This document shows positions 1 through 13,613 of a stretch of 64,000 bases of DNA, one piece after another; within the stretch, counting starts at the first letter, position 1, and the number at the start of each line of letters is the position of its first letter. Source of the DNA: Panorpa germanica. Its lineage: Eukaryota > Arthropoda > Insecta > Mecoptera > Panorpidae. A program made the translations under genes and the position numbers. Below the pieces are notes generated by a model. That model searched no databases and had not been told where the DNA came from. It saw only the letters and a program-made list of their open reading frames with translations. The stretch spans positions 12,100,759-12,164,758 of the forward strand of contig OY783204.1 of assembly GCA_963678705.1 (NCBI GenBank), in the 5' to 3' direction.

Positions 1-1912
1 GAATAATAAACTTGTAACACACCTTGCGCGTGTCACAAGGACGGAATGAAGCTTAAACTCGGCAACTATGTCGACACTATACAAGGAGGCATTTATGCTA
101 ATAGTTGTGTATTGTGCTTCAGCATGGTATTACAGGATCAATCTTCCAGATCTTCTATGCAAAGAACTATGTTATTGACGATGACGCGTTGTTGCAGAAC
201 TGTATCTACAGAAGTGGTGCAAGTGATATTGGGGACAATTCCTTTAGATTTAAAAATCACTCATGCACTTACTCAAGTACAAATTACGCTAGAACTGAAA
301 AAATCAAATTTTGATGATTTAAAATTAATGCGACAAATTTCGAGGATTTAAAGTTAATGCGGCTGTAGGATAAAAGTCTGGAGACGATACCAAATATATT
401 GCCAAAGAGATGAATGCATATATGCATAAGCTCTGGCAAGACAGATGGGACTTAATACAAAAAGAAAGACCTACGTATTGGTTTACAAGGACAAATTTCG
501 AGGATTTAAAGTTAATGCGGCTGTAAGATAAAAGTCTGGTTACGATACTAAATATATTGCTAAAGAGATGAATGAATATATGCATAAGCTCTGGAGACGA
601 TACCAAATATATTGCCAAAGAGATGAATGCATATATGCATAAGCTCTGGCAAGACAGATGGGACTTAATACAAAAAGGAAGACCTACGTATTGGTTTACA
701 AGGACGTTATTATTGCTTTGCAACACAAGTGGTTCCTATCTACTATCGGCATGGTATTACAGGATTAATCTTTCAGATCTTCCATGCATAGAACTATGTT
801 ATTGACGATGACGCGTTGTTGCAGAACTGTATCTACAGAAGTGGTGCAAGTGATATTGGGGACAATTCCTTTAGATTTAAAAATCACTGATGCACTTACT
901 CAAGTACAAATTACGCTAGAACTGAAAAAATCAAATTTTGATGATTTAAAATTAATGCGACAAATTTCGAGGATTTAAAGTTAATGCGGCTGTAAGATAA
1001 AAGTCTGGTTACGATACTTAATATATTGCTAAAGAGATGAATGCATATATGCATAAGCTCTGGCAAAACAGATGGGACTCAATACAAAAAGGAAGACCTT
1101 CGTATTGGTTTACAAGGACTTTAATATTGCTTTGCAACACAAGAGGTTTCTATCTACTATGTGTGTGATCGGCTCCTGCTACTTTAGGTGAAAAAAAAGA
1201 TTAAAAGTGAGAAATTAATTATGGAAAAAAATTAAATAAATTATATTAATACTTTTTCAAACGAAAAGTATTTAAGTTTGTTTTAAATTTGTGTTAATTT
1301 ACCCTAAACAAAGTGTTTTTACAAAAGTTTGACAGTTGGAAACCAGTGTTAAAAACGAATTTTTTATTACGCGTACACGCGGTCTTATAAACATAACCTC
1401 AAATTTGTAACTTTGATGTTTGATATAAGACATTAATAAGTGCGATAGACAAAAAAAGTGATAATAATTAGGTAAGTGTTAGTGCTAAAACTTCAAGTGG
1501 TTTAAAATTCATGAAATCTGTAGAGATATATAAGGAAGACCTCATATAAACACTACAAATATACGGAAGACAAAAGGTTGCCGCCCACTATCAAGTAAGT
1601 CAAATAACATTAACTATAAATAATATTAAAACACAAGAATTAGTTTATATAAATGCGTGTTTTAAATAATAATGAGAGTGTTATAATTGTTATAAGTGAT
1701 TAAGTAAACAATATATGCGGTTTTCTTGGAAATAGTGATTGATCGTTCATGAACATTCAATGGTAACAAACAAATGGTAAGTAAGTAGGCATAAGTACAA
1801 GTATGAATATGAGATATTTATAGAAATTCAGTGTGCCTTTGTTGATGTCCGGTGGCCAAGTGACCTTCAAAGAATTAGACCGGCAAAAACCTATAGGTAC
1901 GTCTACTGAGCT
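1..1912 (+). repeat. Satellite unit, partial, tail of a 2213-bp composite unit
   Basis: The window opens just before the second small ORF (46-351). The C-terminal RT region is then partly tripled: blocks beginning near 325, 488 and 590 repeat the same segment. At about 743 the sequence jumps back into the thumb region (784-978). A normal spacer follows from about 1160. Confidence 0.9.
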
Positions 1913-3498
1913 ATGGAGAACTATTTTCATTGTCGAACATTATTTTACAAACCGATTACCGTTCCATGAAAAGGCAACTATCTAAAGGTTGTCCTGAGCG
2001 ATCTGTAATAAGGCCTGAGCTCTGGTTCATGGTATTCGACGAGAACTGTGTTTCTCACTCGAAAGGTTGTGTAGACATATGTTTTGCCAACGATAATGTG
2101 ATCCTTATCGGTGCAAATAGTACAGAATCCCTAGAAAGCCGTTCTCGACCTGCTATATATAAAAACTGTAGTTTCTTAAAGCTACAAAGCTACGAAACAA
2201 ATACAGTAACAACGAATGATAAACTTGTAACACACCTTGCGCGTGTCACAAGGACGGAATGAAGCCTAAACTCGGCAACTATGCCGTCACTATACAAGAG
2301 GGCATTTATGCTAATAGTTGTGTATTGTGCTTCGGCATGGTATTACAGGATCAATCTTCCAGATCTTCCATGCAAAGAACTATGTTATTGACGATGACGC
2401 GTTGTTGCAGAACTGTATCTACAGAAGTGGTGCAAGTGATATTAGGGACAATTCCTTTAGATTTAAAAATCACTCATGCACTTACTCAAGTACAAATTAC
2501 GCTAGAACTAAAAAAATCAAATTTTTTATGATTTAAAATTAATGCGACAAATTTCGAGGATTTAAAGTTAATGCGGCTGTAGGATAAAAGTCTGGAGACG
2601 ATACCAAATATATTGCCAAAGAGATGAATGCATATATGCATAAGCTCTGGCAAGACAGATGGGACTTAATACAAAAAGGAAGACCTCCGTTTTGGTTAAC
2701 AAGGACGTTAATATTGCTTTGCAACACAAGTGGTTCCTATCTACTATGTGTGTGATCGGCTCCTGCTACTTTAGGTGAAAAAAGTGATTAAAAGTCAGAA
2801 ATTAATTATGGAAAAAAATTAAATAAATTATATGAATACTTTTTCAAACGTAAAGTATTGAAGTTTGTTTTAAATTTGTGTTAATTTACCCTAAAGAAAG
2901 TGTTTTTACAAAAGTTTGACAGTTGGAAACCAGTGTTAAAAACGAATTATTCATTACGCGTACACGCGGTCTTATAAACATAACCTCAAATTTGTAACTT
3001 TGATGTTTGATATAAGACATTAATAAGTACGATAGACAAAAAAGTGATAATAATTAGGTTAGTGTTAGTGCTAAAACATCAAGTGGTTTAAAATTCAAGA
3101 AATCTGTAGAGAAATATAAGGAAGACCTTATATAAACACTACAAATATACGGAAGACAAAAGGTTGCCGCCCACTATCAAGTAAGTCGAATAACAATAAC
3201 TATAAATAATATTAAAACACAAGAATTAGTTTATATAAATGCGTGTTTTAAATAATAATGAGTGTGTATTAATTGTTATAAGTGATTAAGTGAACAATAT
3301 ATGCGGTTTTCTTGGAAATAGTGATTGATCGTTCATGAACATTCAATGGTAACAAACAAATGGTAAGTAAGTAGGCATAAGTACAAGTATGAATATGAGA
3401 TATTTATAGAAATTCAGTGTGCATTTGTTTATGTCCGCTAACCAAGTGACCTTCAAAGAATTAGGCCGGCAAAAACCTATAGGTACTTCTACTGCGCT
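1913..3498 (+). repeat. Satellite unit, 1586 bp
   Basis: First small ORF is 1930-2262 (variant residues ER...IRP in place of QR...MGP around the GCPQ motif). Second small ORF is 2259-2531, shortened by an extended T run near 2521. Identical in appearance to 7289-8874. Confidence 0.9.
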
Positions 3499-5075
3499 AT
3501 GGAGAACTATTTTCATTGTCAAACATTATTTTACAAACCGATTACCGTTCCATGAAAAGGCAACTATCTAAAGGTTGTCCTCAGCGATCTGTAATGGGGC
3601 CTGAGCTCTGGAACATGGTATTCGACGAGAACAGTATTTCTTACTCGAAAGGTTGTGTAGACATATGTTTTGCCAACGATAATGTGATCCTTATTTGTGA
3701 AAATAGTACAGAAACCCTAGAAAGCCGTTCTCGACCTGCTATATATAAAATCTGTAGTTTCTTAAAGCTACAAAGCTACGAAACAAATACAGTAACAATG
3801 AATTATAAACTTGTAACACACCTTGCGCGTGTCACAAGGACGGAATGAAGCTTAAACTCGGCAACTATGCCAACACTATACAAGGGGGCATTTATGCTAA
3901 TAGTTGTGTATTGTGCTTCGGCATGGTATTACAGGATCAATCTTCCAGATCTTCCATGCAAAGAACTATGTTATTGACGATGACGCGTTGTTGCAGAACT
4001 GTATCTACAGAAGTGGTGCAAGTGATATTGGGGACAATTCCTTTAGATTTAAAAATCACTCATGCACTTACTCAAGTAGAAATTACGCTAAAACTGAAAA
4101 AATCAAATTTTGATGATTTAAAATTAATGCGACAAATTTCGAGGATTTAAAGTTAATGCGGCTGTAGGATAAAAGTCTGGAGACGATACCAAATATATTG
4201 CCAAAGAGATGAATGCATATATGCATAAGCTCTGGCAAGACAGATGGGACTTAATACAAAAAGGAAGACCTACGTATTGGTTTACAAGGACGTTAATATT
4301 GCTTTGCAACATAAGTGGTTCCTATCTACTATGTGTGTGATAGGCTCCTGCTACTTTAGGTGAAAAAAGTGATTAAAAGTGAGAAATTAATTATGGAAAA
4401 AAATTATATGAATACTTTTTCAAACGAAAAGTATTTAAGTTTGTTTTAAATTTGTGTTAATTTACCCTAAACAAAGTGTTTTTACAAAAGTTTGACAGTT
4501 GGAAACCAGTGTTAAAAACGAGTTTTTTATTACGCGTACACGCGGTCTTATAAACATAACCTCAAATTTGTAACTTTGATGTTTGATATAAGACATTAAT
4601 AAGTGCGATAGACAAAAAAAGTGATCATAATTAGGTTAGTGTTAGTGCTAAAACATCAAGTGGTTTAAAATTTAAGAAATCTGTAGAGATATATAAGGAA
4701 GACCTCATATAAACACTACAAATATACGGAAGACAAAATGTTGCCGCCCACTATCAAGTAGGTCAAATAACATTAACTATAAATAATATTAAAACACAAG
4801 AATTAGTTTATATAAATGCGTGTTTTAAATAATAATGAGAGTGTTATAATTGTTATAAGTGATTAAGTAAACAATATATGCGGTTTTCTTGGAAATAGTG
4901 ATTGATCGTTCATGAACATTCAATGGTAACAAACAAATGGTAAGTAAGTAGGCATAAGTACAAGTATGAATATGAGATATTTATAGAAATTCAGTGTGCC
5001 TTTGTTAATGTCCGGTGGCCAAGTGACCTTCAAAGAATTAGACCGGCAAAAACCTATAGGTACGTCTACTGAGCT
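3499..5075 (+). repeat. Satellite unit, 1577 bp
   Basis: First small ORF 3516-3848, second 3845-4150, both open. Carries the QR...MGP variant. A short deletion after the poly-A region at about 4400 explains the lower length. Matches 8875-10451. Confidence 0.9.
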
Positions 5076-7288
5076 ATGGAGAACTATTTTCATTGTCGAA
5101 CATTATTTTACAAACCGATTACCGTTCCATGAAAAGGCAACTATCTAAAGGTTGTCCTGAGCGATCTGTAATAAGGCCTGAGCTCTGGTTCATGGTATTC
5201 GACGAGAACTGTGTTTCTCACTCGAAAGGTTGTGTAGACATATGTTTTGCCAACGATAATGTGATCCTTATCGGTGCAAATAGTACAGAAACCCTAGAAA
5301 GCCGTTCTCGACCTGCTATATATAAAATCTGTAGTTTCTTGAAGCTACAAAGCTACGAAACAAATACAGTAACAACGAATAATAAACTTGTAACACACCT
5401 TGCGCGTGTCACAAGGACGGAATGAAGCTTAAACTCGGCAACTATGTCGACACTATACAAGGAGGCATTTATGCTAATAGTTGTGTATTGTGCTTCAGCA
5501 TGGTATTACAGGATCAATCTTCCAGATCTTCTATGCAAAGAACTATGTTATTGACGATGACGCGTTGTTGCAGAACTGTATCTACAGAAGTGGTGCAAGT
5601 GATATTGGGGACAATTCCTTTAGATTTAAAAATCACTCATGCACTTACTCAAGTACAAATTACGCTAGAACTGAAAAAATCAAATTTTGATGATTTAAAA
5701 TTAATGCGACAAATTTCGAGGATTTAAAGTTAATGCGGCTGTAGGATAAAAGTCTGGAGACGATACCAAATATATTGCCAAAGAGATGAATGCATATATG
5801 CATAAGCTCTGGCAAGACAGATGGGACTTAATACAAAAAGAAAGACCTACGTATTGGTTTACAAGGACAAATTTCGAGGATTTAAAGTTAATGCGGCTGT
5901 AAGATAAAAGTCTGGTTACGATACTAAATATATTGCTAAAGAGATGAATGAATATATGCATAAGCTCTGGAGACGATACCAAATATATTGCCAAAGAGAT
6001 GAATGCATATATGCATAAGCTCTGGCAAGACAGATGGGACTTAATACAAAAAGGAAGACCTACGTATTGGTTTACAAGGACGTTATTATTGCTTTGCAAC
6101 ACAAGTGGTTCCTATCTACTATCGGCATGGTATTACAGGATTAATCTTTCAGATCTTCCATGCATAGAACTATGTTATTGACGATGACGCGTTGTTGCAG
6201 AACTGTATCTACAGAAGTGGTGCAAGTGATATTGGGGACAATTCCTTTAGATTTAAAAATCACTGATGCACTTACTCAAGTACAAATTACGCTAGAACTG
6301 AAAAAATCAAATTTTGATGATTTAAAATTAATGCGACAAATTTCGAGGATTTAAAGTTAATGCGGCTGTAAGATAAAAGTCTGGTTACGATACTTAATAT
6401 ATTGCTAAAGAGATGAATGCATATATGCATAAGCTCTGGCAAAACAGATGGGACTCAATACAAAAAGGAAGACCTTCGTATTGGTTTACAAGGACTTTAA
6501 TATTGCTTTGCAACACAAGAGGTTTCTATCTACTATGTGTGTGATCGGCTCCTGCTACTTTAGGTGAAAAAAAAGATTAAAAGTGAGAAATTAATTATGG
6601 AAAAAAATTAAATAAATTATATTAATACTTTTTCAAACGAAAAGTATTTAAGTTTGTTTTAAATTTGTGTTAATTTACCCTAAACAAAGTGTTTTTACAA
6701 AAGTTTGACAGTTGGAAACCAGTGTTAAAAACGAATTTTTTATTACGCGTACACGCGGTCTTATAAACATAACCTCAAATTTGTAACTTTGATGTTTGAT
6801 ATAAGACATTAATAAGTGCGATAGACAAAAAAAGTGATAATAATTAGGTAAGTGTTAGTGCTAAAACTTCAAGTGGTTTAAAATTCATGAAATCTGTAGA
6901 GATATATAAGGAAGACCTCATATAAACACTACAAATATACGGAAGACAAAAGGTTGCCGCCCACTATCAAGTAAGTCAAATAACATTAACTATAAATAAT
7001 ATTAAAACACAAGAATTAGTTTATATAAATGCGTGTTTTAAATAATAATGAGAGTGTTATAATTGTTATAAGTGATTAAGTAAACAATATATGCGGTTTT
7101 CTTGGAAATAGTGATTGATCGTTCATGAACATTCAATGGTAACAAACAAATGGTAAGTAAGTAGGCATAAGTACAAGTATGAATATGAGATATTTATAGA
7201 AATTCAGTGTGCCTTTGTTGATGTCCGGTGGCCAAGTGACCTTCAAAGAATTAGACCGGCAAAAACCTATAGGTACGTCTACTGAGCT
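5076..7288 (+). repeat. Composite satellite unit, 2213 bp
   Basis: First small ORF 5093-5425, second 5422-5727. The RT C-terminal region is then repeated in pieces (5701, 5864, 5966), and at about 6119 the sequence re-enters the thumb region (6160-6354). The left part matches the unit at 12039 and the right part the unit at 13614, so this looks like a product of unequal crossover between those two types. Confidence 0.9.
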
Positions 7289-8874
7289 ATGGAGAACTAT
7301 TTTCATTGTCGAACATTATTTTACAAACCGATTACCGTTCCATGAAAAGGCAACTATCTAAAGGTTGTCCTGAGCGATCTGTAATAAGGCCTGAGCTCTG
7401 GTTCATGGTATTCGACGAGAACTGTGTTTCTCACTCGAAAGGTTGTGTAGACATATGTTTTGCCAACGATAATGTGATCCTTATCGGTGCAAATAGTACA
7501 GAATCCCTAGAAAGCCGTTCTCGACCTGCTATATATAAAAACTGTAGTTTCTTAAAGCTACAAAGCTACGAAACAAATACAGTAACAACGAATGATAAAC
7601 TTGTAACACACCTTGCGCGTGTCACAAGGACGGAATGAAGCCTAAACTCGGCAACTATGCCGTCACTATACAAGAGGGCATTTATGCTAATAGTTGTGTA
7701 TTGTGCTTCGGCATGGTATTACAGGATCAATCTTCCAGATCTTCCATGCAAAGAACTATGTTATTGACGATGACGCGTTGTTGCAGAACTGTATCTACAG
7801 AAGTGGTGCAAGTGATATTAGGGACAATTCCTTTAGATTTAAAAATCACTCATGCACTTACTCAAGTACAAATTACGCTAGAACTAAAAAAATCAAATTT
7901 TTTATGATTTAAAATTAATGCGACAAATTTCGAGGATTTAAAGTTAATGCGGCTGTAGGATAAAAGTCTGGAGACGATACCAAATATATTGCCAAAGAGA
8001 TGAATGCATATATGCATAAGCTCTGGCAAGACAGATGGGACTTAATACAAAAAGGAAGACCTCCGTTTTGGTTAACAAGGACGTTAATATTGCTTTGCAA
8101 CACAAGTGGTTCCTATCTACTATGTGTGTGATCGGCTCCTGCTACTTTAGGTGAAAAAAGTGATTAAAAGTCAGAAATTAATTATGGAAAAAAATTAAAT
8201 AAATTATATGAATACTTTTTCAAACGTAAAGTATTGAAGTTTGTTTTAAATTTGTGTTAATTTACCCTAAAGAAAGTGTTTTTACAAAAGTTTGACAGTT
8301 GGAAACCAGTGTTAAAAACGAATTATTCATTACGCGTACACGCGGTCTTATAAACATAACCTCAAATTTGTAACTTTGATGTTTGATATAAGACATTAAT
8401 AAGTACGATAGACAAAAAAGTGATAATAATTAGGTTAGTGTTAGTGCTAAAACATCAAGTGGTTTAAAATTCAAGAAATCTGTAGAGAAATATAAGGAAG
8501 ACCTTATATAAACACTACAAATATACGGAAGACAAAAGGTTGCCGCCCACTATCAAGTAAGTCGAATAACAATAACTATAAATAATATTAAAACACAAGA
8601 ATTAGTTTATATAAATGCGTGTTTTAAATAATAATGAGTGTGTATTAATTGTTATAAGTGATTAAGTGAACAATATATGCGGTTTTCTTGGAAATAGTGA
8701 TTGATCGTTCATGAACATTCAATGGTAACAAACAAATGGTAAGTAAGTAGGCATAAGTACAAGTATGAATATGAGATATTTATAGAAATTCAGTGTGCAT
8801 TTGTTTATGTCCGCTAACCAAGTGACCTTCAAAGAATTAGGCCGGCAAAAACCTATAGGTACTTCTACTGCGCT
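7289..8874 (+). repeat. Satellite unit, 1586 bp
   Basis: Copy of 1913-3498. Small ORFs 7306-7638 and 7635-7907. Confidence 0.9.
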
Positions 8875-10451
8875 ATGGAGAACTATTTTCATTGTCAAAC
8901 ATTATTTTACAAACCGATTACCGTTCCATGAAAAGGCAACTATCTAAAGGTTGTCCTCAGCGATCTGTAATGGGGCCTGAGCTCTGGAACATGGTATTCG
9001 ACGAGAACAGTATTTCTTACTCGAAAGGTTGTGTAGACATATGTTTTGCCAACGATAATGTGATCCTTATTTGTGAAAATAGTACAGAAACCCTAGAAAG
9101 CCGTTCTCGACCTGCTATATATAAAATCTGTAGTTTCTTAAAGCTACAAAGCTACGAAACAAATACAGTAACAATGAATTATAAACTTGTAACACACCTT
9201 GCGCGTGTCACAAGGACGGAATGAAGCTTAAACTCGGCAACTATGCCAACACTATACAAGGGGGCATTTATGCTAATAGTTGTGTATTGTGCTTCGGCAT
9301 GGTATTACAGGATCAATCTTCCAGATCTTCCATGCAAAGAACTATGTTATTGACGATGACGCGTTGTTGCAGAACTGTATCTACAGAAGTGGTGCAAGTG
9401 ATATTGGGGACAATTCCTTTAGATTTAAAAATCACTCATGCACTTACTCAAGTAGAAATTACGCTAAAACTGAAAAAATCAAATTTTGATGATTTAAAAT
9501 TAATGCGACAAATTTCGAGGATTTAAAGTTAATGCGGCTGTAGGATAAAAGTCTGGAGACGATACCAAATATATTGCCAAAGAGATGAATGCATATATGC
9601 ATAAGCTCTGGCAAGACAGATGGGACTTAATACAAAAAGGAAGACCTACGTATTGGTTTACAAGGACGTTAATATTGCTTTGCAACATAAGTGGTTCCTA
9701 TCTACTATGTGTGTGATAGGCTCCTGCTACTTTAGGTGAAAAAAGTGATTAAAAGTGAGAAATTAATTATGGAAAAAAATTATATGAATACTTTTTCAAA
9801 CGAAAAGTATTTAAGTTTGTTTTAAATTTGTGTTAATTTACCCTAAACAAAGTGTTTTTACAAAAGTTTGACAGTTGGAAACCAGTGTTAAAAACGAGTT
9901 TTTTATTACGCGTACACGCGGTCTTATAAACATAACCTCAAATTTGTAACTTTGATGTTTGATATAAGACATTAATAAGTGCGATAGACAAAAAAAGTGA
10001 TCATAATTAGGTTAGTGTTAGTGCTAAAACATCAAGTGGTTTAAAATTTAAGAAATCTGTAGAGATATATAAGGAAGACCTCATATAAACACTACAAATA
10101 TACGGAAGACAAAATGTTGCCGCCCACTATCAAGTAGGTCAAATAACATTAACTATAAATAATATTAAAACACAAGAATTAGTTTATATAAATGCGTGTT
10201 TTAAATAATAATGAGAGTGTTATAATTGTTATAAGTGATTAAGTAAACAATATATGCGGTTTTCTTGGAAATAGTGATTGATCGTTCATGAACATTCAAT
10301 GGTAACAAACAAATGGTAAGTAAGTAGGCATAAGTACAAGTATGAATATGAGATATTTATAGAAATTCAGTGTGCCTTTGTTAATGTCCGGTGGCCAAGT
10401 GACCTTCAAAGAATTAGACCGGCAAAAACCTATAGGTACGTCTACTGAGCT
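8875..10451 (+). repeat. Satellite unit, 1577 bp
   Basis: Copy of 3499-5075. Small ORFs 8892-9224 and 9221-9526, both open. Confidence 0.9.
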
Positions 10452-12038
10452 ATGGAGAACTATTTTCATTGTCGAACATTATTTTACAAACCGATTACCG
10501 TTCCATGAAAAGGCAACTATCTAAAGGTTGTCCTGAGCGATCTGTAATAAGGCCTGAGCTCTGGTTCATGGTATTCGACGAGAACTGTGTTTCTCACTCG
10601 AAAGGTTGTGTAGACATATGTTTTGCCAACGATAATGTGATCCTTATCGGTGCAAATAGTACAGAAACCCTAGAAAGCCGTTCTCGACCTGCTATATATA
10701 AAATCTGTAGTTTCTTAAAGCTACAAAGCTACGAAACAAATACAGTAACAACGAATGATAAACTTGTAACACACCTTGCGCGTGTCACAAGGACGGAATG
10801 AAGCTTAAACTCGGCAACTATGCCGTCACTATACAAGAGGGCATTTATGCTAATAGTTGTGTATTGTGCTTCGGCATGGTATTACAGGATCAATCATCCA
10901 GATCTTCCATGCAAAGAACTATGTTATTGACGATGACGCGTTGTTGCAGAACTGTATCTACAGAAGTGGTGCAAGTGATATTAGGGACAATTCCTTTAGA
11001 TTTTAAAATCACTCATGCACTTACTCAAGTACAAATTACGCTAGAACTTAAAAAATCAAATTTTTTATGATTTAAAATTAATGCGACAAATTTCGAGGAT
11101 TTAAAGTTAATGCGGCTGTAGGATAAAAGTCTGGAGACGATACCAAATATATTGCCAAAGAGATGAATGCATATATGCATAAGCTCTGGCAAGACAGATG
11201 GGACTTAATACAAAAAGGAAGACCTACGTATTGGTTTACAAGGACGTTAATATTGCTTTGCAACATAAGTGGTTCCTATCTACTATGTGTGTGATAGGCT
11301 CCTGCTACTTTAGGTGAAAAAAGTAATTAAAAGTGAGAAATTAATTATGGAAAAAAATTAAATAAATTATATAAATACTTTTTCAAACGAAAAGTATTTA
11401 AGTTTGTTTTAAATTTGTGTTAATTTACCCTAAACAAAGTGTTTTTACAAAAGTTTGACAGTTGGAAACCAGTGTTAAAAACGAGTTTTTTATTACGCGT
11501 ACACGCGGTCTTATAAACATAACCTCAAATTTGTAACTTTGATGTATGATATAAGACATTAATAAGTGCGATAGACAAAAAAAGTGATAATAATTAGGTT
11601 AGTGTTAGTGCTAAAACATCAAGTGGTTTAAAATTCAAGAAATCTGTAGAGATATATAAGGAAGACCTCATATAAACACTACAAATATACGGAAGACAAA
11701 AGGTTGCCGCCCACTATCAAGTAAGTCGAATAACATTAACTATAAATAATATTAAAACACAACAATTAGTTTATATAAATGCGTGTTTTAAATAATAATG
11801 AGAGTGTATTAATTGTTATAAGTGAATAAGTGAACAATATATGCGGTTTTCTTGGAAATAGTGATTGATCGTTCATGAACATTCAATGGTAACAAACAAA
11901 TGGTAAGTAAGTAGGCATAAGTACAAGTATGTATATGAGATATTTATAGAAATTCAGTGTGCCTTTGTTGATGTCCGGTGGCCAAGTGACCTTCAAAGAA
12001 TTAGACCGGCAAAAACCTATAGGTACGTCTACTGCGCT
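10452..12038 (+). repeat. Satellite unit, 1587 bp
   Basis: Starts like 5076 but is a simple unit without the internal duplication. Small ORFs 10469-10801 and 10798-11070. This is where the 5376-bp periodicity stops. Confidence 0.9.
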
Positions 12039-13613
12039 ATGGAGAACTATTTTCATTGTCGAACATTATTTTACAAACCGATTACCGTTCCATGAAAAGG
12101 CAACTATCTAAAGGTTGTCCTCAGCTATCTGTAATGGGGCCTGAGCTCTGGAACATGGTATTCAACGAGAACTGTGTTTCTCACTCGAAAGGTTGTGTAG
12201 ACATATGTTTTGCCAACGATAATGTGATTCTTATCGGTGCAAATAGTACAGAAACCCTAGAAAGCCGTTCTCGACCTGCTATATATAAAATCTGTAGTTT
12301 CTTGAAGCTACAAAGATACGAAACAAATACAGTAACAACGAATGATAAACTTGTAACACACCTTGCGCGTGTCACAAGGACGGAATGAAGCTTAAACTCG
12401 GCAACTATGTCGACACTATACAAGGAGGCATTTATGCTAATAGTTGTGTATTGTGCTTCAGCATGGTATAACAGGATCAATCTTCCAGATCTTCCATGCA
12501 AAGAACTATGTTATTGACGATGACGCGTTGTTGCAGAACTGTATCTACAGAAGTGGTGCAAGTGATATTGGGGACAATTCCTTTAGATTTAAAAATCACT
12601 GATGCACTTACTCAAGTACAAATTACGCTAGAACTGAAAAAATCAAATTTTGATGATTTAAAATTAATGCGACAAATTTCGAGGATTTAAAGTTAATGCG
12701 GCTGTAGGATAAAAGTCTGGAGACGATACCAAATATATTGCCAAAGAGATGAATGCATATATGCATAAGCTCTGGCAAGACAGATGGGACTTTATACAAA
12801 AAGGAAGACCTACGTATTGGTTTACAAGGACGTTATTATTGCTTTGCAACACAAGTGGTTCCTATCTACTATGTGTGTGATCGGCTCCTGCTACTTTAGG
12901 TGAAAAAAGTGATTAAAAGTGAGAAATTAATTATAGAAAAAAATTAAATAAATTATATGAATACTTTTTCAAACGAAAAGTATTTAAGTTTGTGTTAATT
13001 TACCCTAAACAAAGTGTTTTTACAAAAGTTTGACAGTTGGAAACCAGTGTTAAAAACGAATTTTTCATTACGCTTACACGCGGTCTTATAAACATAACCT
13101 CAAATTTGTAACTTTGATGTTTGATATAAGACATTAATAAGTGCGATAGACAAAAAAAGTGATAATAATTAGGTTAGTGTTAGTGCTAAAACATCAAGTG
13201 GTTTAAAATTCAAAAAATCTGTAGAGATATATAAGGAAGACCTCATATAAACACTACAAATATACGGAAGACAAAAGGTTGCCGCCCACTATTAAGTAAG
13301 TCGAATAACATTTACTATAAATAATATTAAAACACAAGAATGAGTTTATATAGATGCGTGTTTTAAATAATAATAAGAGTGTATTAATTGTTATAAGTGA
13401 ATAAGTGAACAATATATGCGGTTTTCTTGGAAATAGTGATTGATCGTTCATAAACATTCAATGGTAACAAACAAATGGTAAGTAAGTCGGCATAAGTACA
13501 AGTATGTATATGAGATATTTATAGAAATTCAGTGTGTTTTTGTTGATGTCCGGTGGCCAAGTGACCTTCAAAGAATTAGACCGGCAAAAACCTATAGGTA
13601 CGTCAACTGCGCT
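12039..13613 (+). repeat. Satellite unit, 1575 bp
   Basis: First small ORF 12056-12388 open. The second starts at 12385 but is cut by a TAA near 12470. Thumb-region frame reopens at 12496-12690. Its left half resembles the left half of the 2213-bp composite units. Confidence 0.9.

Larger units (their letters stand above)
1..5376 (+). repeat. Higher-order repeat, copy 1 (5376 bp)
   Basis: This block contains the tail of a long composite unit, a 1586-bp unit, a 1577-bp unit and the start of another composite unit. All landmarks recur exactly 5376 bp downstream, for example small-ORF starts at 46/5422, 2259/7635 and 3845/9221. I found no difference between the copies over about 1-5340 in spot comparisons of many lines and all translations. 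Confidence 0.9.
5377..10752 (+). repeat. Higher-order repeat, copy 2 (5376 bp)
   Basis: Second copy of the block at 1-5376. Identity breaks near its right end: 5341 is g where 10717 is a, and 5381 is a where 10757 is g. Beyond this the third composite unit is not repeated; a normal 1587-bp unit follows. Confidence 0.9.

Noticed and set aside
3904..4113. 69-codon + strand ORF overlapping the second small ORF in another frame
   Set aside because: It is an alternative-frame reading of the thumb region; the RT-like motifs are in the other frame.
4124..4312. Recurrent 62-codon reverse-strand ORF present in most satellite units
   Set aside because: It is the antisense shadow of the R1-derived C-terminal region. 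Its repetition follows from the tandem units, and it has no recognisable domain.
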